Made by a program: the position numbers and the translations under genes. 63,054 bases of DNA from Acidimicrobiales bacterium (lineage in GTDB: Bacteria > Actinomycetota > Acidimicrobiia > Acidimicrobiales > Aldehydirespiratoraceae), in the NCBI GenBank assembly GCA_029263195.1, contig JAJCXX010000001.1, positions 1 through 63,054 on the forward strand, read 5' to 3'. Shown piece after piece: positions 54,674-63,054 of this stretch (its first letter is position 1; every line of letters starts with the position of its first letter). Under the pieces are notes generated by a model. It was given only the letters and a program-made list of their open reading frames with translations. It searched no databases and was not told where the DNA came from.

Positions 54674-55754
54674 TCGAGACCAGGGACACCGGAGCGTCGA
54701 GGCCTTTGACCTGGCGTCGTCCGGCCGGCTCGAAGTCGTAGTCCGGGCATCGCTCGGAAAACCGCTGCGTAGCCAGCAGTTCGCACGGCACCGCCATGTC
54801 GCCAATGCGTGAAGCCAGGTTCACGATCCGGCCGTAGTAGTCGCCTCCACGCGCCAGCAGCTTTCCGTAAGCGAGACCACCGCGAGGTGTCACGTGGTCC
54901 TCTCGGAATTCCTCGACGAGCGACATGGCGATCGCGATCGCTGCCTGAGGTTCCACGGAAACGAACATGACCTCGTCTCCGATGAGTTTGACCACCCGTC
55001 CACCGTTGTCGGCCACGAGGTCGTATGCGGCATCCTCGAATCGCCGAACGAGCAGACCGAGCTCGGCCACCGGCACGTTCTCGCTGAACGCTGTGAAGCC
55101 GACCAGGTCGACGAAGCCGATCGCCATTCGCGAGATGTGGGCGTCGTCCTCTGGATGTCGCGACTCCCGACTCCGCCGAATCGCATCCTGCAGATGCATC
55201 CGCAGCAGTGGATCCATCGTCGCTGCCATCACATCGAGTGCTCCGGACGCCCTGAAGTTCTCCTTGACCACGTCGACGCTGGAGCCGCCGGCGTTGAGGA
55301 GCGGGCCCTCCACATCAATCAGGAACAGCGACACTGCAGCGTCGGCTATTCGGCCCAGGGAAGAACCGAGAACGCGGGCGAAATGATTCGACTCCTCGAC
55401 GGTGAACATCTCGCCGCCGCTTTGCAGGCCCGCCAACGCCGCTACCTCGGCGACCGTGAATGCCGGACGGTCGAACGGCCTAGGAGCCAACACAGCATTA
55501 CGGCGCACCCGGTCGAGTTCCTCCACACTGATGCCGATCTGCGACGCCGCCTGCTCGAAGGTCAGCTCTGGCACCGGCCCCCAGTCGACACTATCGGCCA
55601 GGTCGGAAAGGGTCAGGGTCTTCGCTGCGGACACGATCTCGGCCGGACTCAGCCCGAAGTCCTCCAATCGAAACAACAGTTCCCGCGCCCGCTCATGGTC
55701 GGCGTCGGCGGGGTCGTAGAGGCCGGCAGCCTCATAGGTAGAGAGGTTGGTCAC
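54663..55754 (-). CDS. Class III adenylate/guanylate cyclase-like protein
   Basis: 363 residues from GTG 55754; a TTG at 55766 is possible. The N-terminal 185 residues are helical and soluble with no recognisable sensor (YEAAGLYDPADADHERARELL, FTVAEVAALAGLQSGG). The catalytic domain (about 195-360) keeps both metal Asp residues (IGFVDLVGFTAFSE and KLIGDEVMFVS), the purine-binding region RGGLAYGK and VNLASRIGD. It is likely an active cAMP (or cGMP) synthase; specificity is not decided. GATTGT ends 8 bases before the GTG. Confidence 0.85.
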   Translation of the reverse strand: MTNLSTYEAAGLYDPADADHERARELLFRLEDFGLSPAEIVSAAKTLTLSDLADSVDWGPVPELTFEQAASQIGISVEELDRVRRNAVLAPRPFDRPAFTVAEVAALAGLQSGGEMFTVEESNHFARVLGSSLGRIADAAVSLFLIDVEGPLLNAGGSSVDVVKENFRASGALDVMAATMDPLLRMHLQDAIRRSRESRHPEDDAHISRMAIGFVDLVGFTAFSENVPVAELGLLVRRFEDAAYDLVADNGGRVVKLIGDEVMFVSVEPQAAIAIAMSLVEEFREDHVTPRGGLAYGKLLARGGDYYGRIVNLASRIGDMAVPCELLATQRFSERCPDYDFEPAGRRQVKGLDAPVSLVSISC

Positions 55755-55789
55755 CCCAACAGACAATCAGAGGCAGGGCCCGGCGTCGA

Positions 55790-56239
55790 CTAGGTGCCGG
55801 CGAAGGGGGTTGCCACGAAGACCGGAATCTCGCGGTTGGTCTTGGCGGCATAGTCGGCATAGGTGGGGAACGCTTCAACCGAGCGCTCCCACCATCTCGC
55901 ACGCTCGTCGCCGGTGACCATTCGCACTTCGGCGTCGAAGGGCTCCGGTCCGTCCTGGACCATTACGTGGGGATCGGCGATGAGATTGTGATACCAACCC
56001 GGATGGTCGACCGCTCCCCCCTTTGACGCCACCAAGGCGTATTCGCCCTCGTGCTCGACACGCATCAGGGGAACCTTGCGCACCTTTCCAGTTTTGTGAC
56101 CGACCGTGGTCACCACGATGATCGGCAGTCCGGTATCCCGGAGAGTGTTGGCGCGGGTTCCACCCGTTGCCTCATATTCCTCGGTCTGCTCGCGTACCCA
56201 GTCCCATGGTCCTGGCTCGTAGTCGCCCTTGATTGACAT
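55790..56239 (-). CDS. Ddn-like deazaflavin (F420)-dependent nitroreductase-family protein
   Basis: 149 residues. Motifs are TGLPIIVVTTVGHKTGKVRKVPLMRVEHEGEYALVASKGG, DHPGWYHNLIADPHVMVQ and GDERARWWERSVEAFPTYADYAAKTNREIPVFVA, the full signature of the Ddn/FGD-type split-barrel family that uses reduced F420 on quinones or nitro compounds. TAACTT ends 6 bases before the ATG, again a leaderless-type start. Confidence 0.92.
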   Translation of the reverse strand: MSIKGDYEPGPWDWVREQTEEYEATGGTRANTLRDTGLPIIVVTTVGHKTGKVRKVPLMRVEHEGEYALVASKGGAVDHPGWYHNLIADPHVMVQDGPEPFDAEVRMVTGDERARWWERSVEAFPTYADYAAKTNREIPVFVATPFAGT

Positions 56240-56366
56240 GCCCTCAAGTTAGCAAGCACACCTTGGCTTCGCGGACTACGGTCTCGCTCACGGTCAACAC
56301 CATTGAGGGTCACGCGCTGTGGTTGCCTCATGGCTGGATCGAGACGAATCACAACAAGGAGTGAAT

Positions 56367-58832
56367 ATGCGGACACGTTGGTGGACAGTAATGAGCGTGG
56401 GAATCGTGGTGGGCCTGCTTGGGCTCAGTCCGATCTCTCCAGCGTCTGGATTCGTGGCCGGCGGCAGCGCTGTGACCATCAACGAAATCCACTACGACAA
56501 CTCCGGCGCCGATGCCAACGAGGCGATCGAAGTCGCGGCGGCGGCCGGTACCGACCTCACCGGCTGGTCGTTGGTTCTCTACAACGGCAATGGCGGAGGC
56601 GTCTACAACACGGTCGCCCTCTCGGGTTCGGTTCCTGATCTTGGTGGCGGACTCGGAGTTGCGAACTTCCCCATCAGTGGAATCCAGAACGGTGCACCCG
56701 ACGGAGTGGCCTTGGTCGATGGATCAGGAACAGTCACCGAGTTCTTCAGCTACGAAGGAGTGCTCACCGCGACCAACGGCGCCGCCATTGGCCTGGTGTC
56801 GACCAACCTCGGCGTATCGGAAACCTCGTCCACTCTCGATGATCAGTCCCTCCAGCGCGCCGCTTCCGGCGCATGGGGCGGACCGTTCTGTGCGTCACCC
56901 GGCGCACTCAACGACCCCACTCCCGACGTGACATGCCCGGCCCCACCAGTTCCCGTGGTTGAGGCTCTCATCCACGACGTTCAGGGACCCGGCTCGGCGT
57001 CGCCGATGGTCGGGCAGCGTGTGATCGTCGAAGGTGTTGTCGTCGGTGATGAAGAGGGCCCGGCCCCAGCGCTTCGTGGCTTCTTCGTACAAGAAGAGGA
57101 TTCCGACGCTGACGCCGATCCCCTCACCTCCGAAGGTGTCTTCGTCTTCAACTTCAACAACGACGATGTCAACTTGGGCGATGTCGTCCGTGTCGAGGGA
57201 ACGGTCGAGGAACGCTTCGGCAATACCCAGCTCGGAAGCTTCGCCTCTGTCGAGGTTCTCGCTGTCGCCCCACGGGTCGCCACACCCTCGGATGTCTCGT
57301 TCCCGTTGGCGGATGTGAGCGATCTCGAAGCCGTCGAGGGCATGGCCGTCCGCTTACCGCAGGAACTGGTCATTTCTGAGTATTTCAACTACGACCGCTT
57401 CGGTGAGATCGTCGTGGCCTTGCCCGCCCCGGGCGAGGACCGACCGTTCAACCCGACGGCCTTGTTCGGCCAGGACACCCAGGAAGCCGCCGACCGGCTC
57501 GATCTCAACCTTCGTAGCCGCATCACGGTCGACGACGGAAACAGCTTCCAGAATCCGAGCAATCCGATTCACCCGATCAACCGTCAACTGTTCTCTCTCG
57601 ACAACGCCTTCCGCGGCGGAGATCAGGTCACCGAGTTGACCGGGCCGATCTACTTCAGCTTCGGCCAGCACCGGATTCTTCCGTGGGCCGAGGACGGCTT
57701 CGATGACTTCGAGCAGACCAAGGCTCCGAAGAAGCCCCGTGATGTCAGTGGTGACATCACGGTCGCGACGCTCAACGCACTCAACTACTTCCTCACGGTC
57801 GATGTCAGCGGTTCCAACTGCGGGCCCGACCCGCTCAGCGATATCGGATGTCGCGGCGCCGACAACGACGGGGAATTGGAGCGTCAGCGGGTCAAGTTGC
57901 TCAACGCACTCGAGGGCCTCGATGCCGACATCGTCGGTCTCGTGGAGGTAGAGAACACCATCGGTGTCGAACCTCTGGCCGACATCGTCGATGGTCTCAA
58001 TGCTCGCCTCGGCGCCGGCACCTACAGCTACATCGCAGCCGGCGACGACAGTGTGGTGGGTACCGATGCCATCAAGGTGGGTCTCATCTACAAGTCGGAG
58101 TCGGTGAGCCCGGTCGGCGCACCGGCCATCCTCGACACCCCTGCCTTCCTCGACCCTCTTGGGTCCGGTCGCGACCGAAACCGCGCTGCGGTAGCGGCGA
58201 GCTTCCGAGACAACGACAGCGGCGAGGTCTTCTCGGTCGTGGTCAATCACTTCAAGTCGAAGGGCTCGTCGTGTGGGGCCGGCGATGATCACCCGTTGGC
58301 TGGAAGTTGTGCCCTCACCCGCACACTGGCGGCTGCTGAACTGGTCAGCTGGCTTGCCACCAACCCAACCGGCACGGTCGACGAAGACTGGCTGATCGTG
58401 GGAGATCTCAACTCCTACGACCATGAGGACACCATCGCCACTCTCGAGGCCGCTGGATTCACCGACCTGGTCGGCGCCGAGGAAGACGGCGAGTACGCCT
58501 ACAGCTTCGTGTTCGACGGCCAGTACGGATACCTCGACTACGTGATGTCGAGTTCGTCGCTGACCGATTCGGTCACCGGTGCAACGGAGTGGCACATCAA
58601 TGCCGATGAGCCCGACGTCTTCGACTACGACACGTCGTTCAAGTCCGACTATCAGGACTCTCTGTTCGACCCGACGACGCCGTTCCGCAGCTCCGATCAC
58701 GACGCCGCCATCATCGGCCTGGAGTTCGAGGACTCCGATGATGATGATGATGATGATGATGATGACGATGACGATGACGACGATGATGATGACGACGACG
58801 ACGACGATGACGACCACCACCGTCGCCGCTGA
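56367..58832 (+). CDS. Secreted ExeM/NucH-like nuclease with lamin-tail domain and poly-Asp tail
   Basis: 821 residues. A signal peptide (ending near PASG) is followed by a lamin-tail-like domain (about 35-165; VTINEIHYDNSGADANEAIE), an OB-like nucleic-acid domain (about 190-300; MVGQRVIVEGVVVG) and an endonuclease/exonuclease/phosphatase domain (about 470-800). The last has ITVATLNALNYF, IVGLVEVEN, VVNHFKSKG, IVGDLNSYDHED and SSDHDAAIIGLEF. It ends with about 27 Asp and HHRRR. It should degrade extracellular DNA using divalent metals. The Asp tail, coded by GAT/GAC repeats, matches the acidic tails of other exported proteins here. AAGGAG precedes the ATG. Confidence 0.9.
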   Translation: MRTRWWTVMSVGIVVGLLGLSPISPASGFVAGGSAVTINEIHYDNSGADANEAIEVAAAAGTDLTGWSLVLYNGNGGGVYNTVALSGSVPDLGGGLGVANFPISGIQNGAPDGVALVDGSGTVTEFFSYEGVLTATNGAAIGLVSTNLGVSETSSTLDDQSLQRAASGAWGGPFCASPGALNDPTPDVTCPAPPVPVVEALIHDVQGPGSASPMVGQRVIVEGVVVGDEEGPAPALRGFFVQEEDSDADADPLTSEGVFVFNFNNDDVNLGDVVRVEGTVEERFGNTQLGSFASVEVLAVAPRVATPSDVSFPLADVSDLEAVEGMAVRLPQELVISEYFNYDRFGEIVVALPAPGEDRPFNPTALFGQDTQEAADRLDLNLRSRITVDDGNSFQNPSNPIHPINRQLFSLDNAFRGGDQVTELTGPIYFSFGQHRILPWAEDGFDDFEQTKAPKKPRDVSGDITVATLNALNYFLTVDVSGSNCGPDPLSDIGCRGADNDGELERQRVKLLNALEGLDADIVGLVEVENTIGVEPLADIVDGLNARLGAGTYSYIAAGDDSVVGTDAIKVGLIYKSESVSPVGAPAILDTPAFLDPLGSGRDRNRAAVAASFRDNDSGEVFSVVVNHFKSKGSSCGAGDDHPLAGSCALTRTLAAAELVSWLATNPTGTVDEDWLIVGDLNSYDHEDTIATLEAAGFTDLVGAEEDGEYAYSFVFDGQYGYLDYVMSSSSLTDSVTGATEWHINADEPDVFDYDTSFKSDYQDSLFDPTTPFRSSDHDAAIIGLEFEDSDDDDDDDDDDDDDDDDDDDDDDDDDDHHRRR

Positions 58833-58847
58833 GTTCAGCTGACCGTC

Positions 58848-58879
58848 GCGGTATCCACGGTTTCAGCCGTGGATGCCGC
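58848..58879 (+). terminator. Strong hairpin after the nuclease gene
   Basis: GCGG-T-ATCCACGG, loop TTTCAG, CCGTGGAT-G-CCGC: 12 paired positions with one mismatch, 15 bases after the stop. No T run follows, as is common for actinobacterial terminators. Confidence 0.6.
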
Positions 58880-58942
58880 GTTGGTCCACCCATGGGGCCA
58901 TGATCTACCCGGAGTTCGGGTCGGACATGGACGGAGCGATAC

Positions 58943-59383
58943 ATGGGTGAGTTGCAGATGTCGAACGACGAGCGCGAGGCCTTCTTGGCCGACGTGCACG
59001 TTGGTGTCATGAGCATCGAGAGAGACAACGGTCCGCCGCTGACCGTGCCGGTCTGGTACGACTACCGGCCGGGGGGCGATCTTTGGCTGCTCACCGATGG
59101 TCGATCCCTCAAGGGACGTCTGTTGGCGGCGGCCGGGCGATTCAGTCTCTGCGCCCAAGACGAGGGACAGCCCTACCGCTACGTATCGGTGGAAGGGGCC
59201 TCAGCGATCGATCCCTCCGATATCGAGTCCGATTTACGCCCGATGGCCCGTCGGTATCTGGGCGACGAGTTCGGCGACCTCTACACCGACAATGTTGGCC
59301 ACGGTGATGAACCGATCAAGGTCACCATGACCCCACAGCGGTGGTTCACCGTCGACTACGGCAAGATGAGCTCGGCCGGCTGA
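58943..59383 (+). CDS. PPOX-class F420/FMN-dependent oxidoreductase
   Basis: 146 residues, split beta-barrel fold: REAFLADVHVGVMSIER, PLTVPVWYDYRPGGDLWLLTDGRSLKGRLL, RFSLCAQDEGQPYRYVSVEG and KVTMTPQRWFTVDYGK. It is related to the enzyme at 53819 but only distantly. The cofactor is probably F420 or FMN; the substrate is unknown. GGAG lies 6-7 bases before the ATG. The end overlaps the methyltransferase gene by 28 bases. Confidence 0.88.
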   Translation: MGELQMSNDEREAFLADVHVGVMSIERDNGPPLTVPVWYDYRPGGDLWLLTDGRSLKGRLLAAAGRFSLCAQDEGQPYRYVSVEGASAIDPSDIESDLRPMARRYLGDEFGDLYTDNVGHGDEPIKVTMTPQRWFTVDYGKMSSAG

Positions 59384-60246
59384 GTCGGCGGCAAGACTGC
59401 GGTGATCATCCATGCCGCGGCGCCGAGGCGGATGCCATCACCATCGTGCAGAGGTGCCAGTGTCTGGCGTACCGCTTCGATCGCAGCTGCCGCTTCGCGT
59501 TCGGGGGCGTTCTCGAGCAGGGCTCGTCCCAGGCCACTAGTGGTCATGTAGGTGATGGTGTCGTCGATCGAGCCGCCACCCGCCAGCAACACCGAACAAA
59601 GGAACGGGTCGACGTTCACCTGATCAAACCCAGCGGCTCCGAGAATCGTGCGAACCCGGTCCGGGTCTCCCATCGAGAACGGTCCCGGAGCGTCACCGAA
59701 CGCTCGCTGCGGCAGCTCGACGTGTTGGGCGACAGCGAGTCCGGGGACCAACATCCAGTCGTTGTTGTCCAGGGGCTGCCAGCAGCAGAACACCAGCCGA
59801 CCCCCGGGACGAACGGCGCTGGCAATGTTGGTGTACGCCGCCACCGGGTCGTCGAAGAACATCACCCCGAATCGACTGAGGACGACATCCCATTGATCGG
59901 TGCCCAGATCGTCGGTTTGTGCGTCGGCGGCTCGAAATCGGGTCCATTCGCCAACGTCGGCCGTCTCGGCCCGGGCCGTGGCCACCTCCAGCATTTGTGG
60001 CGACAGGTCGACACCTAGTACGGCTCCAGTCGCTCCCACCGCACCGCCGGATCTCACCGTGGTGAGACCACATCCGCAACCAATGTCGAGAACTCGTTCG
60101 CCGTTGCGGAGTTGTGCCACGGCGGCGATCTGGTCGGCAAAGGGAACGAGCATGTCGTCGTGCCGCTGGGCGTTTTGCACCCAGTGATCTCCTTCAGTCC
60201 CCGACCAGTTCTCGGCCTGATCGTGGTTGGCGTCAGTGGCGTTCAT
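59356..60246 (-). CDS. Class I SAM-dependent methyltransferase
   Basis: 296 residues, UbiE/MenG-like small-molecule methyltransferase. The SAM motif is VLDIGCGCGLTTVRSGG, then GVDLSPQMLEVA, RFRAADAQTDDLG, VLSRFGVMFFDDP and VRPGGRLVFCCWQ. It starts 33 bases after the MerR gene with GAAGGGA upstream, so it is probably in a MerR-controlled operon. The substrate is unknown. Confidence 0.9.
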   Translation of the reverse strand: MNATDANHDQAENWSGTEGDHWVQNAQRHDDMLVPFADQIAAVAQLRNGERVLDIGCGCGLTTVRSGGAVGATGAVLGVDLSPQMLEVATARAETADVGEWTRFRAADAQTDDLGTDQWDVVLSRFGVMFFDDPVAAYTNIASAVRPGGRLVFCCWQPLDNNDWMLVPGLAVAQHVELPQRAFGDAPGPFSMGDPDRVRTILGAAGFDQVNVDPFLCSVLLAGGGSIDDTITYMTTSGLGRALLENAPEREAAAAIEAVRQTLAPLHDGDGIRLGAAAWMITAVLPPTQPAELILP

Positions 60247-60279
60247 CTGGATGTCCCTTCGCTGGTGGTGCGTTTGGTT

Positions 60280-61062
60280 CTAGTCATCTGAGTAGGTTGA
60301 GGTGAGTCGCCGGACCTGCCCGACCGCAATACGATCGATCATTCCCCTTAGCTCCTCGGAGTGCTGGAGATCGGCCCGCTGGTTCAGGGCGGTACCGAGT
60401 TCGTGGACGAGCAGCGACGCCGATGCCTGAGCCATCAGCAGCCGAGCTCTCGACAGCACAGGCGCCAGGTCGATTTCGTCTCGTCGGGGCCAGATGTGTT
60501 CGATGAACTCGTTGATTGCGACCGACGCAATCTCCGCCGCGGTAGAACGCAGACTCCCAACCATCTCGATAGCGGCCCCAGCGGGTACCCCTTCTTCTGT
60601 CATGAGACCAATCAGCTTGATCGCGGCAATACTTCGGATGGCCACGGATTCGTCATCGATTTCATGGATGACCCCGGAGGCGAGTGCCTGCTCCCTGGCA
60701 CCACTATCTTCGAACACTGGGGCGATCTCCCGGAGCTGAGCGAGGGATGTCTCAGTTGGGATCTCGTCGAGAATTCCGGCGCCGGCATCGACTCCGAGCA
60801 CGGATCCCAGTCCTCGACCTTGCTCCCATGAACCCATCAGGTCGGCGATGGCAGCAAGCGAGTAGCCGCGCTCCTGCAATCGCCCGACTATCGCCAGGCG
60901 GGTGCGATGTTCGGCGCCGTATCGACCGATTCGGCCCTCGCGTCGTGGGGCCGGCAGTAGTCCCAAGCGTTGGTACTCACGAATCGTGCGTGATGGGATT
61001 CCGGTCTCGGCGGCGAGTTGATCGATTGTCCACTCGTGTTTCAGTTGCTCGGGGGCTTCCAT
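60280..61062 (-). CDS. MerR-family transcriptional regulator
   Basis: 260 residues. The N-terminal winged helix is clear (WTIDQLAAETGIPSRTIREYQRLGLLPAPRREGRIGRYGAEHRTRL). A long C-terminal region of about 180 residues, helical with no Cys cluster, is likely a ligand-binding domain of the multidrug-sensing type. Its promoter is almost superimposed on that of the divergent phosphotransferase gene, with a perfect dyad between them. The start is leaderless by the promoter position. Confidence 0.92.
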   Translation of the reverse strand: MEAPEQLKHEWTIDQLAAETGIPSRTIREYQRLGLLPAPRREGRIGRYGAEHRTRLAIVGRLQERGYSLAAIADLMGSWEQGRGLGSVLGVDAGAGILDEIPTETSLAQLREIAPVFEDSGAREQALASGVIHEIDDESVAIRSIAAIKLIGLMTEEGVPAGAAIEMVGSLRSTAAEIASVAINEFIEHIWPRRDEIDLAPVLSRARLLMAQASASLLVHELGTALNQRADLQHSEELRGMIDRIAVGQVRRLTSTYSDD

Positions 61063-61068
61063 GAATTG

Positions 61069-61100
61069 ATCTTGACAGTATCTACTGTCTCGGTCAATAG
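61069..61100. promoter_or_regulatory. Overlapping divergent promoters with MerR dyad
   Basis: Minus strand: TTGACC (61092-61097), 17 bases, CAAGAT (61069-61074), 6 bases to the merR ATG. Plus strand: TTGACA (61072-61077), 17 bases, CAATAG (61095-61100), 7 bases to the ATG at 61108. A perfect dyad GACAGTA-TC-TACTGTC (61074-61089) sits in the shared spacer, the usual MerR position. Other -10 choices would give the longer spacer known for MerR promoters. Confidence 0.7.
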
Positions 61101-61107
61101 TGTCTCT

Positions 61108-62118
61108 ATGAATACTGTGGATAACACCCTCGAAGATCTCCTAGCAGCCATCCGATCCGCCGCGACCCAACCGGATCTCGAATGGGCACAACCGCCAGAG
61201 GTGCTCGTCGGCGGATTCTGGGCTCAGATGTGGAGGGTGCGTCTTGCCGGCGCCCATGGCGACCTGAGCGGAGATCTGGTGGTGAGGGTCATGCCGCACT
61301 CGGCGGACGGCGCTCGCGAAACCGCCACTCAGACCCATCTCGCCAACGTCGGCTACCCCACCCCCGCGGTTCACCTGGCTGCGGCGCCCGGAACTGAGCT
61401 CGACAGGGCCTGGATGCTCATGGACTTCGCTCCCGGCAAGCCCTTGTTGGCCGGCTTGTCAGGGCCGGCCGCACTCTTGGGGTTGCCTCGAGTTGCCCAT
61501 CAGATGCCAGACCAGCTCGCTCGACACGCCGCAATGCTTCACAAGATCGACGCCGGCCCGCTCCGAACCGACGAAGATCAGATCGCTGCGCTCGTTCGAG
61601 GAATTCGCGATCAGTGCCAGACAATAGATCGCAGCGACCTTGCCGATGTCGCAACCTGGCTCGGCCATCACCGCCCGCCGGTGGGGTCGACGGTGATATG
61701 CCACGGCGATCTCCATCCTTTCAACGTCCTCACCGACCCCAGCGGCGACACGGTGCTCGACTGGTCATCCACGCGGATCGCCGACCCCGCCTACGACGTC
61801 GCCTTCGCCCATCTCCTGCTCAGCCAGCCACCACTCACTGCTCCACGTCTGATCAAGCCCATGATCTCGGTCACCGGGCGAGTGTTGGCTCGTCGTCTCC
61901 TCCGCTCATACGACAGGGCCGCCGATACGCCTGTCGATCCCGCCCAGATGGACTGGTTCACCCTCATCCACGCCCTCCGCATGGTCACCGAACTCAACAC
62001 CTGGCGGGCTCAGGACGAGGTGGAGCAACACTCCGGCCACCCCTTTCTTTCCTTGGAAGGACCGTTCATCGACCAGATCATCAGCGCTACCGGAATCAGC
62101 GTGGCTGCCGGTATGTGA
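61108..62118 (+). CDS. Aminoglycoside phosphotransferase-like kinase
   Basis: 336 residues. The APH/choline kinase fold is shown by VMPHSADGARETATQTHLANVG, WMLMDFAPGKPLL, the catalytic loop VICHGDLHPFNVLTDP and the metal motif VLDWSSTRIADPAYD. It phosphorylates a small hydroxylated compound, not necessarily an antibiotic. The leaderless promoter is shared with the divergent merR operon, so the regulator probably responds to the substrate. The GTG/ATG frame before 61108 runs through the operator and is not used. Confidence 0.9.
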   Translation: MNTVDNTLEDLLAAIRSAATQPDLEWAQPPEVLVGGFWAQMWRVRLAGAHGDLSGDLVVRVMPHSADGARETATQTHLANVGYPTPAVHLAAAPGTELDRAWMLMDFAPGKPLLAGLSGPAALLGLPRVAHQMPDQLARHAAMLHKIDAGPLRTDEDQIAALVRGIRDQCQTIDRSDLADVATWLGHHRPPVGSTVICHGDLHPFNVLTDPSGDTVLDWSSTRIADPAYDVAFAHLLLSQPPLTAPRLIKPMISVTGRVLARRLLRSYDRAADTPVDPAQMDWFTLIHALRMVTELNTWRAQDEVEQHSGHPFLSLEGPFIDQIISATGISVAAGM

Positions 62119-62244
62119 CGTCGCAAGGATTGGGGTCTCGGTCGACTGGCACCTGAGCCAAACCGCTAAGGCAGTCGGCGTCGTGTGTCGACTACCAGAC
62201 AGTTCCCCCTTTCCGGTCTTTGCCCCAACTCAGGAGGCAGTCAG

Positions 62245-63054
62245 ATGCCAGTCAAGTTCAGGTTCGCCATACCCGCCGCACTTCTCGTTGTTCTCATGGT
62301 GGCGCCAGCCGCGTACGCGGTCGATCCCGTGTTGGATCCGCCCCCGGAACCCACCACCGTCACCATTCCGACCCTCCTGCCTGGTCTGATTGTCGTCGTT
62401 TCCACCGACACCAACGGATACCTGACCTCCGTTGATCTCCACACTGTCGACGATCCCACGGGTGTCGCCCCCGACTACATCGCCACCAAGGTCGACAACC
62501 GACGAGTTCGTTTCGAAAACTCCGACACGGGCACCCGCGTCGAGGTGAAGGCCAAGGAAAACAAGCTCGAAACGAAAGTGCGCAGCTCCACTCTCACCGA
62601 TTTGGTCGGTACCCACACCTGGTCCGGCCCGGTGTTGGGCGAAATCGCCAATGTCACCTTCACGGTGGGCGACGACGCTGGCGTCCCTACTCTCTCCGGC
62701 GTAGCGGTCGATCCGGCGGGAGCAACCATCTCCGACCCGTCAACCGAGGTCGAGTCCGACGAGATCGAGACGAAGGTGAAGATTCGATTCACAAACGATG
62801 TCGGCCAGCGAGCTGACCTCAAGATCGAGATCGAAGTCCACACCGACGATGACGACGACGACGGCCACCGCGCCAGCCTCAAGATCTCGCTGAAGACCAA
62901 GGACGAGAAGATGCGAGTGCCGTCAGGTGATCTCGCAACGCTGCCCACCAGTTGGACCGGCGTGCTGTGCGACGGAACAGCGGTGTCCGCCAACTGGACC
63001 AACAACCCCGACGGGTCCATCTCCGATGTGGTGGTCACTCCCGAATCGGCCAGG
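62245..63054 (+). CDS. Secreted protein related to the Asp-rich protein at 8.3 kb, 3' truncated
   Basis: 270 codons to the window end, no stop. CAGGAGG precedes the ATG. A signal peptide (MPVKFRFAIPAALLVVLMVA...AYA) leads to a beta-rich body with at least two similar modules. The first has GTHTWSGPVLG and GVPTL; the second, after an acidic TDDDDDDGH loop, has LPTSWTGVLC and TNNPDG. Strands of alternating Lys/Val/Glu (VEVKAKENKLETKV, VKIRFTN, LKIEIEV) repeat. The order of elements matches 8267-9034. Function is unknown. Confidence 0.8.
   Translation, partial: MPVKFRFAIPAALLVVLMVAPAAYAVDPVLDPPPEPTTVTIPTLLPGLIVVVSTDTNGYLTSVDLHTVDDPTGVAPDYIATKVDNRRVRFENSDTGTRVEVKAKENKLETKVRSSTLTDLVGTHTWSGPVLGEIANVTFTVGDDAGVPTLSGVAVDPAGATISDPSTEVESDEIETKVKIRFTNDVGQRADLKIEIEVHTDDDDDDGHRASLKISLKTKDEKMRVPSGDLATLPTSWTGVLCDGTAVSANWTNNPDGSISDVVVTPESAR

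Noticed and set aside
61018..61107. Upstream start for the phosphotransferase
   Set aside because: The extension crosses the MerR dyad and both promoters; ATG 61108 sits 7 bases after the -10.

Overview
The window is a 63 kb piece of a high-GC actinobacterial chromosome. The best guess is an acidimicrobial lineage (Ilumatobacter-like). Supporting signs are strong C/G third-position bias, many GTG starts, F420/PPOX and Ddn-type enzymes, a PAC2 protein, an MMPL transporter, many acyl-CoA and oxidative enzymes, a leucine leader-peptide attenuator and frequent leaderless-type promoters. The taxon is inferred; no rRNA, tRNA, CRISPR array, prophage or intact insertion sequence was recognised.

1-11.7 kb: the 3' part of an MMPL/RND transporter; a gene-poor stretch with a diverged 91-bp direct repeat around a small XRE regulator; a tight minus-strand operon for an extracytoplasmic redox module (secreted protein, Q/P-rich membrane protein, ApbE flavin transferase, ferric-reductase-like membrane protein); a 725-bp divergent region with three consecutive hairpins; two exported Asp-rich proteins; a lipoprotein; and leuA with a complete leucine attenuator.

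11.7-24.8 kb: an oddly ordered alkaline-phosphatase-superfamily protein, a GGDEF/EAL protein, and a plus-strand run PAC2 - PrmA - hydrolase - thioesterase-like - Baeyer-Villiger-type monooxygenase. These are followed by an SDR, a Cys-less thiolase-like protein, an MBL hydrolase, another hydrolase and an enoyl-CoA hydratase.

24.8-41.6 kb: a nine-gene minus-strand run holds an acyl-CoA synthetase, two adjacent Rieske-fusion enzymes (Rieske-glutamate-synthase-like and Rieske-TPP enzyme), a GNAT, and two ABC exporters joined by ATGA overlaps. Divergent from it is an SDR. Further on are a discoidin-like lipoprotein, a probable selenocysteine-containing peroxiredoxin-like gene (in-frame TGA in a UxxC motif), an enoyl-CoA hydratase, a third ABC exporter, an MFS transporter and a secreted metzincin-like protease.

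41.6-63 kb: a fusion of a rifampin-phosphotransferase/PEP-synthase-like kinase with a membrane PAP2 phosphatase, a PhoD-like phosphatase, a sterol-desaturase-family enzyme, a MarR - BaiN-like flavoprotein pair, a GH38 mannosidase, PPOX enzymes, a rhodanese lipoprotein, a class III cyclase, a Ddn-like reductase and an exported ExeM-like nuclease with a poly-Asp tail. It ends with a MerR/methyltransferase operon divergent from a phosphotransferase over one shared operator, and a 3'-truncated exported protein related to the Asp-rich protein at 8.3 kb. Intergenic palindromes with core CCGAAATCAGGGCG and C/G-rich flanks recur at 41.6, 47.6 and 53.7 kb.

Function calls are read from sequence motifs and family knowledge; no database search was possible.
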